This document shows positions 1-7,469 of a stretch of 35,142 bases of DNA, piece by piece. Made by a program: the position numbers and the translations under genes. Position 1 is the first letter of the stretch. Every line of letters begins with the position of its first letter. The notes under the pieces are model-generated. The model saw nothing but the letters and a program-made list of their open reading frames with translations, searched no databases and had not been told where the DNA came from. Source of the DNA: Halanaerobiaceae bacterium (GTDB lineage Bacteria > Bacillota > Halanaerobiia > Halanaerobiales > Halarsenatibacteraceae); the NCBI GenBank assembly GCA_007134885.1, contig SLJX01000015.1, positions 1 to 35,142 of the forward strand. Reading direction: 5' to 3'.

Positions 1-21
1 AAAATAAAAGCTGGTATACAG

Positions 22-61
22 AAAACCAGACCCTGTCGGTCAACCAGGATCTGGTTTTTTA
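22..61. terminator. Rho-independent terminator, probably bidirectional
   Basis: A 9-bp arm AAAACCAGA (22-30) pairs with TCTGGTTTT (50-58). One mismatch follows, then an inner 4-bp stem CCTG/CAGG (32-35 with 45-48) around a 9-nt loop. The plus strand continues in a T run to position 59 followed by ATTT, which is ideal for a gene entering from the left. Read on the minus strand it also ends in TTTTC, so it can stop the cell wall unit that ends at 168. The rest of 62-167 shows nothing else I recognise. Confidence 0.85.
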
Positions 62-167
62 TTTAAAGTCTGGTTATATTAAATCTTTATATTTCTGTTT
101 ACTATACTGCCAACTGAGTTTTTTAAGCTGAAATTTCAATTTTGGATTGATAAAAAAACGAAGATAA

Positions 168-1685
168 TCAATTGCCAGAAATTGGCCAGATTTCTTCTGC
201 AGCCTCCTCCACCATGCCTTGATGGTCGGGATCCAGGCCGCCGCTGTTATGCAGTCGGCTGCCCCGAAAATGCAGGCAGAAATGGCCGGGATAGTTGTTG
301 CTGGTAATCTCCTGACCGCCGTGGGGCATGCCGTTGATCGAACCGGCTATCAGCATATTGTTAATGTGGACAACCACAGCCCGGCGGTCCCAGCTCCAGC
401 TGCCGCCATAAATTCGCCGTTTAACTTCGGTATCCCTCCGGGAAGCCGGCTCCACATCGGCATGAACATTGCCGTAAAGGCGGCGGACTCTAAAACTCAA
501 ACCGGTTTCCAGATCGGTGATGGTAAATATTTTGCCCTCGGGGATCAGTAAATCCACTTCATTCCAGTGCAGATCCCTGATTTCAGCGGTTGCTATCCCG
601 TCACCAGGCACCCGCAGCCTGTCTCCTACTCTGATATGATCCCCTGAGATGTTATTGGCGGCTCTCAGCTTATTGACACTGGTATTAAGCCGGCGGGCCA
701 GAGTCCAGAGGCTGTCCCCGGGTTGAACAGTATAATATATGGTATCTCCACTGCTTTCAGCCAGAAGCTCCCGCCAGGTATTGGGTCCGACCACAGAATC
801 TACCTGAAGGCCTGAGAGGTTTTGAAACTGCTTGACTGCCAGCATTGTCTGATAGCCAAACTGTCCATCAATTTGAGCTGAATAAAATCCATGGCTCTGG
901 AGCAGGCGCTGCAACTCTCTGACTTCCTCGCCAGAATCTCCCTCCCGAAGAAGTGGCATAGCAGCTGAATCTGGTTTTTCTTCCTGTTGTTTCACTCTTT
1001 TGGTATCCTGGAAAACCTGTTCTTCGGAATCATCCTCGATTTCAGTGGTATCAGGAGAAATTCTTTCCTTACTATCTTCTGGCTTTTCTTTCTCAGGCCG
1101 GAGAGATTTTTCGTCAGATCTGTCGGTTATGTTTTCCCCGGGCTCTGCCAGCCTGGAATTTTTCTCCAGGGCTAGCCAGGTCGAGCGTCCGACTACTCCA
1201 TCGGCTTCTAATCCCATATTGCGCTGAAAACTCTGCACTGCCCGGTGGGTCAGAGCTCTAAAAAGACCTGAAGGTTCGGCATTTAAGTATCCGAGGTCCC
1301 GAAGCAGGCGCTGTAAGTAAAAGACTTTCGCATTATGTGTATATATTTTTAATTCAGGGTAGTGATCAAGATTGCCTTCCAGTTTTTCCAGGGCTGCCAG
1401 AGTTTTTTGGCCTGCAATACCATCAGGAGGGAGATTTGAGACCTGCTGAAGCCGTTCAACTGCATACCGGGTCTGGTCTCCATAGAAACCGGTCAGAGGG
1501 CCGTCATAAAGCCCCAGGTCCTGAAGCCGCTGCTGCAGAACCTTAACCTCCTCTTCCCGATCCCCCAGCCGGAGTAGAGGGCCGGCCCGGACGGTATTTT
1601 CTTCTGTCAGAGCCAGCCCCAGAGCTGCAGTAATTATCAGACAGCAGATTACCAGGGCCACAATATTTTTTTTGGAAAAATTCAT
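168..1685 (-). CDS. Secreted peptidoglycan-binding protein: three PG_binding_1 repeats, LysM, unknown C-terminal domain
   Basis: This is a 505-residue exported protein with an N-terminal hydrophobic signal or anchor (about 8-26). PG_binding_1 repeats follow at about 37-100, 112-175 and 244-309, each with the LQxxLxxLG...FG/FxxxTxxAVxxFQ pattern. The second and third repeats are separated by an acidic/lysine-rich linker (about 178-242). A LysM domain lies at about 316-359 (YTVQPGDSLWTLARRLN). The last 135 residues form a separate domain with conserved-looking H455, then H468, C470 and H472 in GHFCLHF, and H479; I cannot name this domain, though a catalytic thiol or metal site is possible. It probably works at the cell wall, possibly as a hydrolase or transpeptidase partner. 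It lies 71 bp downstream of the L,D-transpeptidase gene on the same strand, which suggests a cell wall operon. A purine-rich GGGGGA lies about 10 nt before the ATG. Confidence 0.85.
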   Translation of the reverse strand: MNFSKKNIVALVICCLIITAALGLALTEENTVRAGPLLRLGDREEEVKVLQQRLQDLGLYDGPLTGFYGDQTRYAVERLQQVSNLPPDGIAGQKTLAALEKLEGNLDHYPELKIYTHNAKVFYLQRLLRDLGYLNAEPSGLFRALTHRAVQSFQRNMGLEADGVVGRSTWLALEKNSRLAEPGENITDRSDEKSLRPEKEKPEDSKERISPDTTEIEDDSEEQVFQDTKRVKQQEEKPDSAAMPLLREGDSGEEVRELQRLLQSHGFYSAQIDGQFGYQTMLAVKQFQNLSGLQVDSVVGPNTWRELLAESSGDTIYYTVQPGDSLWTLARRLNTSVNKLRAANNISGDHIRVGDRLRVPGDGIATAEIRDLHWNEVDLLIPEGKIFTITDLETGLSFRVRRLYGNVHADVEPASRRDTEVKRRIYGGSWSWDRRAVVVHINNMLIAGSINGMPHGGQEITSNNYPGHFCLHFRGSRLHNSGGLDPDHQGMVEEAAEEIWPISGN

Positions 1686-1756
1686 TTCATATTTTCCCCC
1701 GCTTTCGTATTTGTTAAAATTTAATAATGATTGTTATTATCCAGCCAGTATTTTTC

Positions 1757-3226
1757 TTAACCATCCAGACGTTCCAGCGCATTTTTTAGATCTGTCATTC
1801 TGTTATAAATATCATCATAAAATTCCAGTTCGCCACTTTGAGAAACTCCTGCGGTGAAATAGGAGAGATGAATCGGGATTGGATTATTGATATAGATGGT
1901 GGTTTCCTGTCTGTCTCTTATCTTATCATTAATCCTTTTCAGGTCCCAGTGAGCTTGATCCTGCAGCAGATAACTGGCGAACTCCATTGGCTTATTAATT
2001 CTGATACAGCCTGAACTTTCAGCTCGGGTTTCCAGATTAAAAAGATGACGGTCAGGAGTATCATGAAGATAGATGCTTTGATGATTAGGAAAGCGAAAAA
2101 CAACCCGCCCCAGAGCATTATCAGGGCCGGCGTCCTGCCAGAGGTAATAATCAAAGTTGCTGGCATCTTTTTCATCCCAGTTTATATCATCAGGATCGAT
2201 TTCGACAAATCGCCCGGAATCATCCTCCTGATAAACCCGATAACCTCCCCGTTCCAGATGGTCCTGGTCTTCCTTGATTTTCGGGAGATGTTCTCTAAGG
2301 GCGATCGATCTTGGCATGTACCAGCGCGGGCTGATGGTCAGATGGGTTAGAATTTTATTCATCTCCGGGGTGGGATGGGCCCGCCTGCCAATGATAGTTT
2401 TCATATCGAGAACAATTTCACTGTCCTCATAGACCTGGGCGGCAAAGGAGGGAAGATTTACATAGACATGCCTCTCGCTGGTTCCGGGAGAATTATCACC
2501 TGACCAGCGCCACTTTTCCAGGTTGGCTGCCAAAATGTTCTCCTCTTCCCGGGTAATGGTTTTTTCTCCTTGCTGGACGGCCTGGTTGATTTTCAGCAGT
2601 TTCTGATACTGGGGGTGCCGGGGCTGAATAGTGTTTAGAACCTCTTCCAGATCTTCTCCTGCCCGGGCAGTCGATAATACCTGAGAAACTTCAGGAGCAA
2701 TTCTCAGAGAAGTCGTTCTTCTGGTGTAGGAATCAGGGTTTAGCCTGCCCCGGGCCAGATCACCGGTTAAATTAACCAGCCCCTCGGTTATTATAATCTC
2801 CAGCTCGGCTGCTTGAGCCGGAGGAAACTCATCGGGGCTCTGATAGCGCAATCCCAGCCAGAGGTCATTGATTTCATCATAATTATAATCTTCGGGATTT
2901 AAGCCGAACTTTTGAGCCTGACTGATAATAGCATATGCCTCTTCGCCGGTTTCAGTTAATTTATTGTCGGCAACCCAGAGGGGATCATAATTTCTTCGCT
3001 CATAAAAATCATAAATCAAATCCTGCTGCAGGCTGGAATTAATTTCTTTCTCGAGATGGTGGTTTACACTTTTTTCTCTATCCTGAGCTGAAGCAGCCGG
3101 GGCCAGCAGGAATGCCAGTAAGATTACAATTACTATTAAGGACAAAACCTTCACTGCAGTCTGCTGAAGGCAGCTGAGGGCTGCGGAAAAATTGTTGGTT
3201 TCAAGATGACTGCTGGAGGTTTTCAT
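1757..3226 (-). CDS. L,D-transpeptidase of the YcbB/LdtD type (YkuD catalytic domain)
   Basis: This 489-residue exported enzyme is predicted to form 3-3 crosslinks between peptidoglycan stems or to attach proteins to them. After a hydrophobic signal segment (about 22-48) comes the helical scaffold region typical of large LdtD-like enzymes. The YkuD domain follows with YLHDTP and the catalytic SSGCIRI motif (cysteine about residue 407). I chose the ATG at 3226 because AAAGGTGGTGG lies just upstream; the frame stays open to an earlier ATG at 3304 that lacks such a site. Large LdtD enzymes normally carry a PG_binding_1 domain inserted before the NLERWRW-type segment. Here KINQAVQQGEK runs almost directly into LAANLEKWRW, so that domain appears absent, while the next gene in the operon carries three of them. 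Family assignment is firm; the crosslinking substrate is inferred. Confidence 0.88.
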   Translation of the reverse strand: MKTSSSHLETNNFSAALSCLQQTAVKVLSLIVIVILLAFLLAPAASAQDREKSVNHHLEKEINSSLQQDLIYDFYERRNYDPLWVADNKLTETGEEAYAIISQAQKFGLNPEDYNYDEINDLWLGLRYQSPDEFPPAQAAELEIIITEGLVNLTGDLARGRLNPDSYTRRTTSLRIAPEVSQVLSTARAGEDLEEVLNTIQPRHPQYQKLLKINQAVQQGEKTITREEENILAANLEKWRWSGDNSPGTSERHVYVNLPSFAAQVYEDSEIVLDMKTIIGRRAHPTPEMNKILTHLTISPRWYMPRSIALREHLPKIKEDQDHLERGGYRVYQEDDSGRFVEIDPDDINWDEKDASNFDYYLWQDAGPDNALGRVVFRFPNHQSIYLHDTPDRHLFNLETRAESSGCIRINKPMEFASYLLQDQAHWDLKRINDKIRDRQETTIYINNPIPIHLSYFTAGVSQSGELEFYDDIYNRMTDLKNALERLDG

Positions 3227-3316
3227 TGCAGGCCACCACCTTTCTAAAATTAGCTGAACTGTTAAATTTTTAGATTTAGTTGTGGGGAATTGTTTAAAAC
3301 CCAAACTCTAAAGTTT

Positions 3317-3346
3317 ATTATACAACAATTAACCGGGTAATAGCAA
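3317..3346 (-). promoter_or_regulatory. Promoter for the L,D-transpeptidase unit
   Basis: On the minus strand TTGCTA (3341-3346) and a perfect TATAAT (3317-3322) are separated by 18 bp. This would start transcription near 3310 and leave a leader of roughly 85 nt before the ATG at 3226. Confidence 0.55.
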
Positions 3347-3451
3347 GCAACTGTCTTAATTTTACCCCAAGCTTTAATCCAGCTTTATGGTTCAGGATAT
3401 TGGAGAAAAATACATGAAATAACTGGATTTGATGAAATAGAGATAATTTTG

Positions 3452-3460
3452 TGCTAAAAT
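3452..3460 (+). promoter_or_regulatory. Extended -10 promoter candidate for the P1 peptidase gene
   Basis: TGC-TAAAAT (3452-3460) is an extended -10 element on the plus strand. No good -35 sits at the usual distance, so support is moderate. It is the only clear promoter-like signal in the 355-bp gap 3227-3581 that faces the peptidase gene; the minus-strand promoter of the transpeptidase lies in the same gap. Confidence 0.35.
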
Positions 3461-3581
3461 AATACTAAGATTTAGCGATCCAGGAATGTTTTCTGATTGG
3501 AGATATCTGAGATATTATGATTTGGTGGGGATCCACAGGTATTAAATACTGGATTATTTAGCAAGAAGGGGCAGGATTAAA

Positions 3582-4736
3582 ATGAATAAAAAAACCAGCA
3601 AAAGACGGAGAATCAGGGAGTGGGGAATTATTCCGGGGATGCTGCCTGCGGGCAACTTAAACTCCATAACCGATGTTCCCGGGGTGGAAGTGGGACATTC
3701 AACGATTATTAGAGGAGAGGGAGAACTGGTTCCAGGAACAGGTCCAATTCGAACCGGGGTAACGGCAGTCTGGCCTCATCGAGATAATATTTTCAGAAAT
3801 CCGGTTTCAGCCGGTCTTGACATTATCAACGGCTACGGCAAAGCCGTGGGGCTATCTCAGATTCAGGAAATGGGCGTCCTGGAATCTCCGCTGCTCTTAA
3901 CCGGAACCCTTAATGTAGGCCGGGTTATGGATGCTCTGATTGATTATATCCTGCGGGATAATCCTGAAATAGGCATTAATTCCAGCAGTTACAATCCGGT
4001 AGTGCTGGAATGTAATGATGGTTATTTGAACGACCTGCAGGGCAGGCATGCAAAATCCCAGCATGTCCACCGGGCTCTGATTACCGCTTCCGGGGATAGA
4101 GTGCCCGAGGGAGAAATCGGCGCCGGTACAGGCATGGTTGCCTTTGGCTTTAAAGGGGGAATTGGTTCTTCTTCCCGTCGATTAACCCTGGAAGATAACA
4201 GTTTTCACCTGGGTGCTCTGGTATTAAGCAATTTTGGCCGACGGGAGGAACTCCGGATTGCCGGAGTCCCTCTTTATAATCTGAATCTGGATCAGAATTT
4301 GAAGCCTGCCAGAGCCAGAGAGAGACAGGATGGGTCGGTTATTGTTATTCTGGCCACTGATCTGCCGTTAGATTCTTTGAGCCTAACCAGAGCTGCCCGC
4401 CGGGCCCAGGCCGGTCTGGCCAGGGTGGGTTCGCTGGCTGATAACAGGAGCGGAGAGTATGTGCTGGCCTTTTCCACAGCCAGGCGCTATCAACGAGAAA
4501 ATAATGGCGGAGTTAGAGTTAGCAAGGACCAGCATAAGAAAAAGATGAAGCCAGCTGAAAGAAATGACTGTCAGGTGATGAATATGGTTTTTCAGGCAGT
4601 GGTTGAATCCACAGAAGAGGCGGTTTTAAACTCTCTTTTCATGGCTTCCACCCTGAGGGGAAGAGATGGTAATGAAGCCCGGGGGCTTCCAGCTGAAAAG
4701 GTTGCCGGCTGCTTAAATAAAATACTTCAGGGTTAG
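3582..4736 (+). CDS. P1 family peptidase (DmpA/BapA-type N-terminal nucleophile aminopeptidase)
   Basis: This 384-residue protein matches the DmpA family of self-cleaving aminopeptidases, which release N-terminal residues from peptides, amides or beta-peptides. The hallmark N-terminal block is present (IIPGMLPAGNLNSITDVPGV, then VGHSTI), followed by the RTGVTAV segment. The predicted autocleavage site is Gly251-Ser252 within DGSVIVILATD. Ser252 would become the N-terminal nucleophile of the beta chain. GALVLSNFGRREELRIAGVPL-like residues just before it (about 211-231) are also typical. No signal peptide is visible, so it is probably cytoplasmic. The gene stands alone on the plus strand and ends 5 bp from the convergent zinc-ribbon gene. 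The ATG has only a modest AGGA upstream. The substrate cannot be predicted from sequence alone. Confidence 0.88.
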   Translation: MNKKTSKRRRIREWGIIPGMLPAGNLNSITDVPGVEVGHSTIIRGEGELVPGTGPIRTGVTAVWPHRDNIFRNPVSAGLDIINGYGKAVGLSQIQEMGVLESPLLLTGTLNVGRVMDALIDYILRDNPEIGINSSSYNPVVLECNDGYLNDLQGRHAKSQHVHRALITASGDRVPEGEIGAGTGMVAFGFKGGIGSSSRRLTLEDNSFHLGALVLSNFGRREELRIAGVPLYNLNLDQNLKPARARERQDGSVIVILATDLPLDSLSLTRAARRAQAGLARVGSLADNRSGEYVLAFSTARRYQRENNGGVRVSKDQHKKKMKPAERNDCQVMNMVFQAVVESTEEAVLNSLFMASTLRGRDGNEARGLPAEKVAGCLNKILQG

Positions 4737-4741
4737 AATAA

Positions 4742-5449
4742 TTAGAGAATTTTTTCCGCTAGATATTTCCCTCCCTCTGTTTTAAGCTCTACAGCTGAGG
4801 AGGAGTCCAGCTGCTGCTCTACCAGTTGATGAGCATCCTGCAGAACCAGAAAGGAATGATTAGGCAACTCTTTTACTCTCAGAGCTCTGATATTGTTTAT
4901 TATTTCTTCCTGATAGCGTTCCGGCAAATCAAGGCTCTGAAGCAGAGCGGCAGCAATCTGCCAGCAGTGTTCGATATCTTCCGGATTATACCCCTGTTCT
5001 GCCAGAATTTCCCGGTAATTTAGCTTCCCAAGCTGGCAGGAGCTACTGCCCAGCTCGTGCAGCAGAGCTGAAAGGATGATATTCAGAGGGCTGTACTGCT
5101 CTCTGTTGCCAATTCTATCTGCCATTTTGACAACTTCTTGGATATGAGTAACTTTATCCGGCTGATTCCCATAGATTTCTTCAATTTTTTCTGCCATTCT
5201 GTCCCGAATTGTCTGCACCTCTTTGTAGAGGGTGCTGCCCTGACCAATACACATGGCAGCGTGCTCGCACCATTCAGCACATTCCAGGTTAAAGCTGGGA
5301 TTGATGACATCCTCTCCGCAGTTGGGGCAAGACCGCATCAGATCAAATTTAAAAAACTCAATATTATATTCACAGTTCGGGCATTCCTTTTCACTGACAT
5401 CTTCGGGAGACCAGTTGCGTCCATCCTGTCCGGGACATTTTTGTATCAA
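4742..5449 (-). CDS. Zinc-ribbon HD-like phosphohydrolase family protein, HD motif altered to HE
   Basis: This is a 235-residue soluble protein. The TTG at 5449 is preferred because AAAAGGAGG precedes it, and starting there puts KCPGQDGRNW at the N-terminus as in the relatives I recall. The ATG at 5500 has no ribosome binding site. The N-terminal third carries cysteine pairs at C23/C26 and C41/C44, then a CAEWCEHAAMC cluster (C57, C61, C67), which suggests one or two bound zinc ions or a cluster. The C-terminal part is a helical HD-like fold with H102, then H131-E132 in ALLHELG where a canonical enzyme has HD, and D205 in LQDAHQ. Glutamate may still bind metal, or the domain may be a non-catalytic nucleotide sensor. 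Its substrate is unknown. Confidence 0.6.
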   Translation of the reverse strand: MIQKCPGQDGRNWSPEDVSEKECPNCEYNIEFFKFDLMRSCPNCGEDVINPSFNLECAEWCEHAAMCIGQGSTLYKEVQTIRDRMAEKIEEIYGNQPDKVTHIQEVVKMADRIGNREQYSPLNIILSALLHELGSSSCQLGKLNYREILAEQGYNPEDIEHCWQIAAALLQSLDLPERYQEEIINNIRALRVKELPNHSFLVLQDAHQLVEQQLDSSSAVELKTEGGKYLAEKIL

Positions 5450-5599
5450 GGTGATCTTCCTCCTTTTACTGGCTGATTTTTTAAATTTTGCTATCATCAT
5501 TTTACATCAGAGGCTGTAGTAAATCCATGATATAAATCACATTATTTTACTCAGGATAAATGATTCTGGCTGCCTTCAGGTTTAATTTTTACATCTGGC

Positions 5600-5628
5600 T
5601 TGACAGCAGAGAGCTAATTGATTATCAT
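5600..5628 (+). promoter_or_regulatory. Promoter of the znu operon
   Basis: A perfect TTGACA (5600-5605) and TATCAT (5623-5628, five of six) are separated by the optimal 17 bp. Transcription would start around 5635, a few bases before the palindrome at 5640-5656 and about 37 nt before the znuA start. Confidence 0.75.
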
Positions 5629-5639
5629 ATTATTACTAG

Positions 5640-5656
5640 TTGCAAATCATTTGCAA
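5640..5656. promoter_or_regulatory. Candidate Zur/Fur-family operator (8-1-8 perfect palindrome)
   Basis: TTGCAAATCATTTGCAA is a perfect 8-1-8 inverted repeat with an AAT-N-ATT core. That is the architecture of Fur-superfamily (Fur, Zur, PerR) operators. It begins about 12 bp downstream of the -10 box and ends just before the AGGAGG of znuA, so a bound dimer would block the start of transcription. Its position before a zinc uptake operon makes Zur the natural reader (inference). Confidence 0.65.
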
Positions 5657-5671
5657 AAGGAGGCAAACAAC

Positions 5672-6712
5672 TTGTTCCAGAAAATAGCGGTTATTATGGT
5701 TTTGATTGTTGGTGTGCTTCTTGCCCTGTACTCTCCCCTGGCGGCAGAATCCTCTCCCGAAGTCTATGTCAGCATATATCCGATTTATGAGATTGCCGAA
5801 CGGATTGGAGGAGAAAGACTGGAAATTCACCAGGTTGTTCCCGACGGAGTTGAACCCCACGGTTACGAGCCTGTTCCCCGGGATGTGGCCGGTCTGGAAG
5901 GTGCTGCAGCCTTTGTCTATGTAGGACTGGGGCTGGAGGCCTGGGGCGAGAGAGGTGCCCGGATTGTAGCCGAACAGGGCGGCAGGGTAATTAAACTGAG
6001 TGATCATGTTGAGCTAAGAGAATATCGTGGTCACCATCATGATAATCAGGAAGAAGATAGTCATGACCAGCATAATGGTGGAGATGGCTATAGTCAACAC
6101 ATCAATGAAGATGAACATGACACTCATGAGAAAGATAGTCATCAGGACCACAATGAAGATAGCCCTGACCATCACCACGGGGAATATGATAATCATATCT
6201 GGCTGGACTTTGAAAACATGAAAATTACTGCTGAAATTTTAACCGATCTTTTTATTGATCTGGAACCTGAAGGAGAAGAAGAATTTGTCGCTGCCCGGGA
6301 TGAGGTTCAACATAAATTGGCTGAACTTGATGCTGCCTACCGGGAAGGTTTAGAGGATTTAAAGCATGACACCATAATTGTTTCCCATGCTGCCTTTGGC
6401 TATCTGGCAGATAGCTATGGCCTTAAGCAGATTGCGGTGACCGGAATTTCTCCTGAGGAGGAACCGTCATCCCGGGTGATAGCGGACCTGATTGAGGTTG
6501 CCCGGACCAGCGGGGTGAACTATATTTTTCTGGAGACACTGGCCAGCCCCCGTACGGTAGAGGTTATAGCCGAGGAGGCCGGCCTGGAAATATTGACACT
6601 GAACCCGGTAGAGGGCTTAAGAGCCGAAGATAGAGAACAGGGTCGAGATTATTTTTCAATTATGTATTCCAACCTGGAAAACCTGAAGCAGGCCCTGGGG
6701 AAAAACAGATGA
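5672..6712 (+). CDS. znuA: Zinc ABC transporter substrate-binding protein
   Basis: This is the extracytoplasmic metal-binding protein of a cluster A-I ABC importer (ZnuA/AdcA family), which captures zinc and delivers it to ZnuB. I start it at TTG 5672, 7 nt after AAAAGGAGG; this gives MFQKIAV... and a clean signal peptide (about 1-25), whereas the longer frame from 5618 would include the operator. Predicted metal ligands are H63 (EPHGYEP), H175 (NHIWLD) and H239 (VSHAAFGYL). Between the first two is a long His/Asp/Glu-rich loop (about 120-175, some 14 histidines), the feature that separates zinc-binding members from manganese-binding ones. The gene overlaps znuC by 4 bp (ATGA), showing translational coupling. 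A promoter and palindromic operator lie directly upstream. Confidence 0.92.
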   Translation: MFQKIAVIMVLIVGVLLALYSPLAAESSPEVYVSIYPIYEIAERIGGERLEIHQVVPDGVEPHGYEPVPRDVAGLEGAAAFVYVGLGLEAWGERGARIVAEQGGRVIKLSDHVELREYRGHHHDNQEEDSHDQHNGGDGYSQHINEDEHDTHEKDSHQDHNEDSPDHHHGEYDNHIWLDFENMKITAEILTDLFIDLEPEGEEEFVAARDEVQHKLAELDAAYREGLEDLKHDTIIVSHAAFGYLADSYGLKQIAVTGISPEEEPSSRVIADLIEVARTSGVNYIFLETLASPRTVEVIAEEAGLEILTLNPVEGLRAEDREQGRDYFSIMYSNLENLKQALGKNR

Positions 6713-7455
6713 GTTTCTTAAAAGTTGAAGGTGTATCCTTTGCCTACAGGAAGGAACGGGTGGTAGATGATGTTAATCTGGAACTTAAACTGGGAGATTT
6801 TGCGGCCTTTATTGGGCCCAATGGTTCTGGCAAGAGCACCTTGCTGAAACTGATTTTGGGTTACCTTACACCAACCCGGGGAGAAATCACTCTGAAGGGT
6901 CAGCCGGTGGCTGATATTATGGATTGGACCAGGGTTGGTTATATTTCCCAGCAGGTTAAGGATTTTAATCAGAGTTTTCCGGCTACAGTTCGGGAGATAG
7001 TCGGCAGCAATCTTTACAGCAAAATGGGTCTGGTCAAATTTTTAAATCAGGAGCTGGAAAAAAAGATTTACCGAGCTCTGGAACTGGTTGAAATGGAAGA
7101 TTTTATTAACCGCAAAATTGGCAATCTTTCCGGCGGTCAGCAGCAGCGGATCTTTATTGCCAGGCTGATGGTTAATGATCCGGAACTGATTCTGCTGGAT
7201 GAACCCCTGGCAGGTGTCGATATCAGGGCCCAGGATGATTTCTACCGGATTATTGGCAAAATTAATCAGGAGATGAATAAGACTGTTATCATGGTCTCCC
7301 ATGATATTCAGGTGATCAGCAAGCATGCCAATAAAATTATCTGCTTTGAGGGTGGCCGGGCCTATCCTCACTGCAGTCAGGAGTTTAGCTATGATGATTA
7401 TATGCATGAGCTGAGAAGGACCAACCTGAGAATTATACCCAGACATGATCACTAA
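6709..7455 (+). CDS. znuC: Zinc ABC transporter ATP-binding protein
   Basis: This 248-residue cytoplasmic ATPase drives the zinc importer. It shows Walker A (GPNGSGKST, about residues 38-46), the Q-loop (ISQQ), the ABC signature LSGGQQQR (about 139-146), Walker B (LILLDEP) with the catalytic glutamate, and the H-loop histidine in MVSHDIQ. The start overlaps the last codons of znuA by 4 bp and the gene is followed within a few bases by the permease gene. The length and motif order are standard for ZnuC/AdcC. Within the cluster A-I family manganese and zinc ATPases look alike, so the metal is assigned from the partner ZnuA. Confidence 0.92.
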   Translation: MSFLKVEGVSFAYRKERVVDDVNLELKLGDFAAFIGPNGSGKSTLLKLILGYLTPTRGEITLKGQPVADIMDWTRVGYISQQVKDFNQSFPATVREIVGSNLYSKMGLVKFLNQELEKKIYRALELVEMEDFINRKIGNLSGGQQQRIFIARLMVNDPELILLDEPLAGVDIRAQDDFYRIIGKINQEMNKTVIMVSHDIQVISKHANKIICFEGGRAYPHCSQEFSYDDYMHELRRTNLRIIPRHDH

Positions 7456-7469
7456 GGATGGTGGCTGCA

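Noticed and set aside
219-551. 110-codon open frame on the plus strand
   Set aside because: It lies wholly inside the wall-binding protein gene on the other strand, has no ribosome binding site and a composition dictated by the opposite frame.
6014-6221. Met/Ile/Thr-rich open frames on both strands inside znuA
   Set aside because: They are alternate readings of the histidine-rich loop (CAT/GAT repeats) and have no signals of their own.
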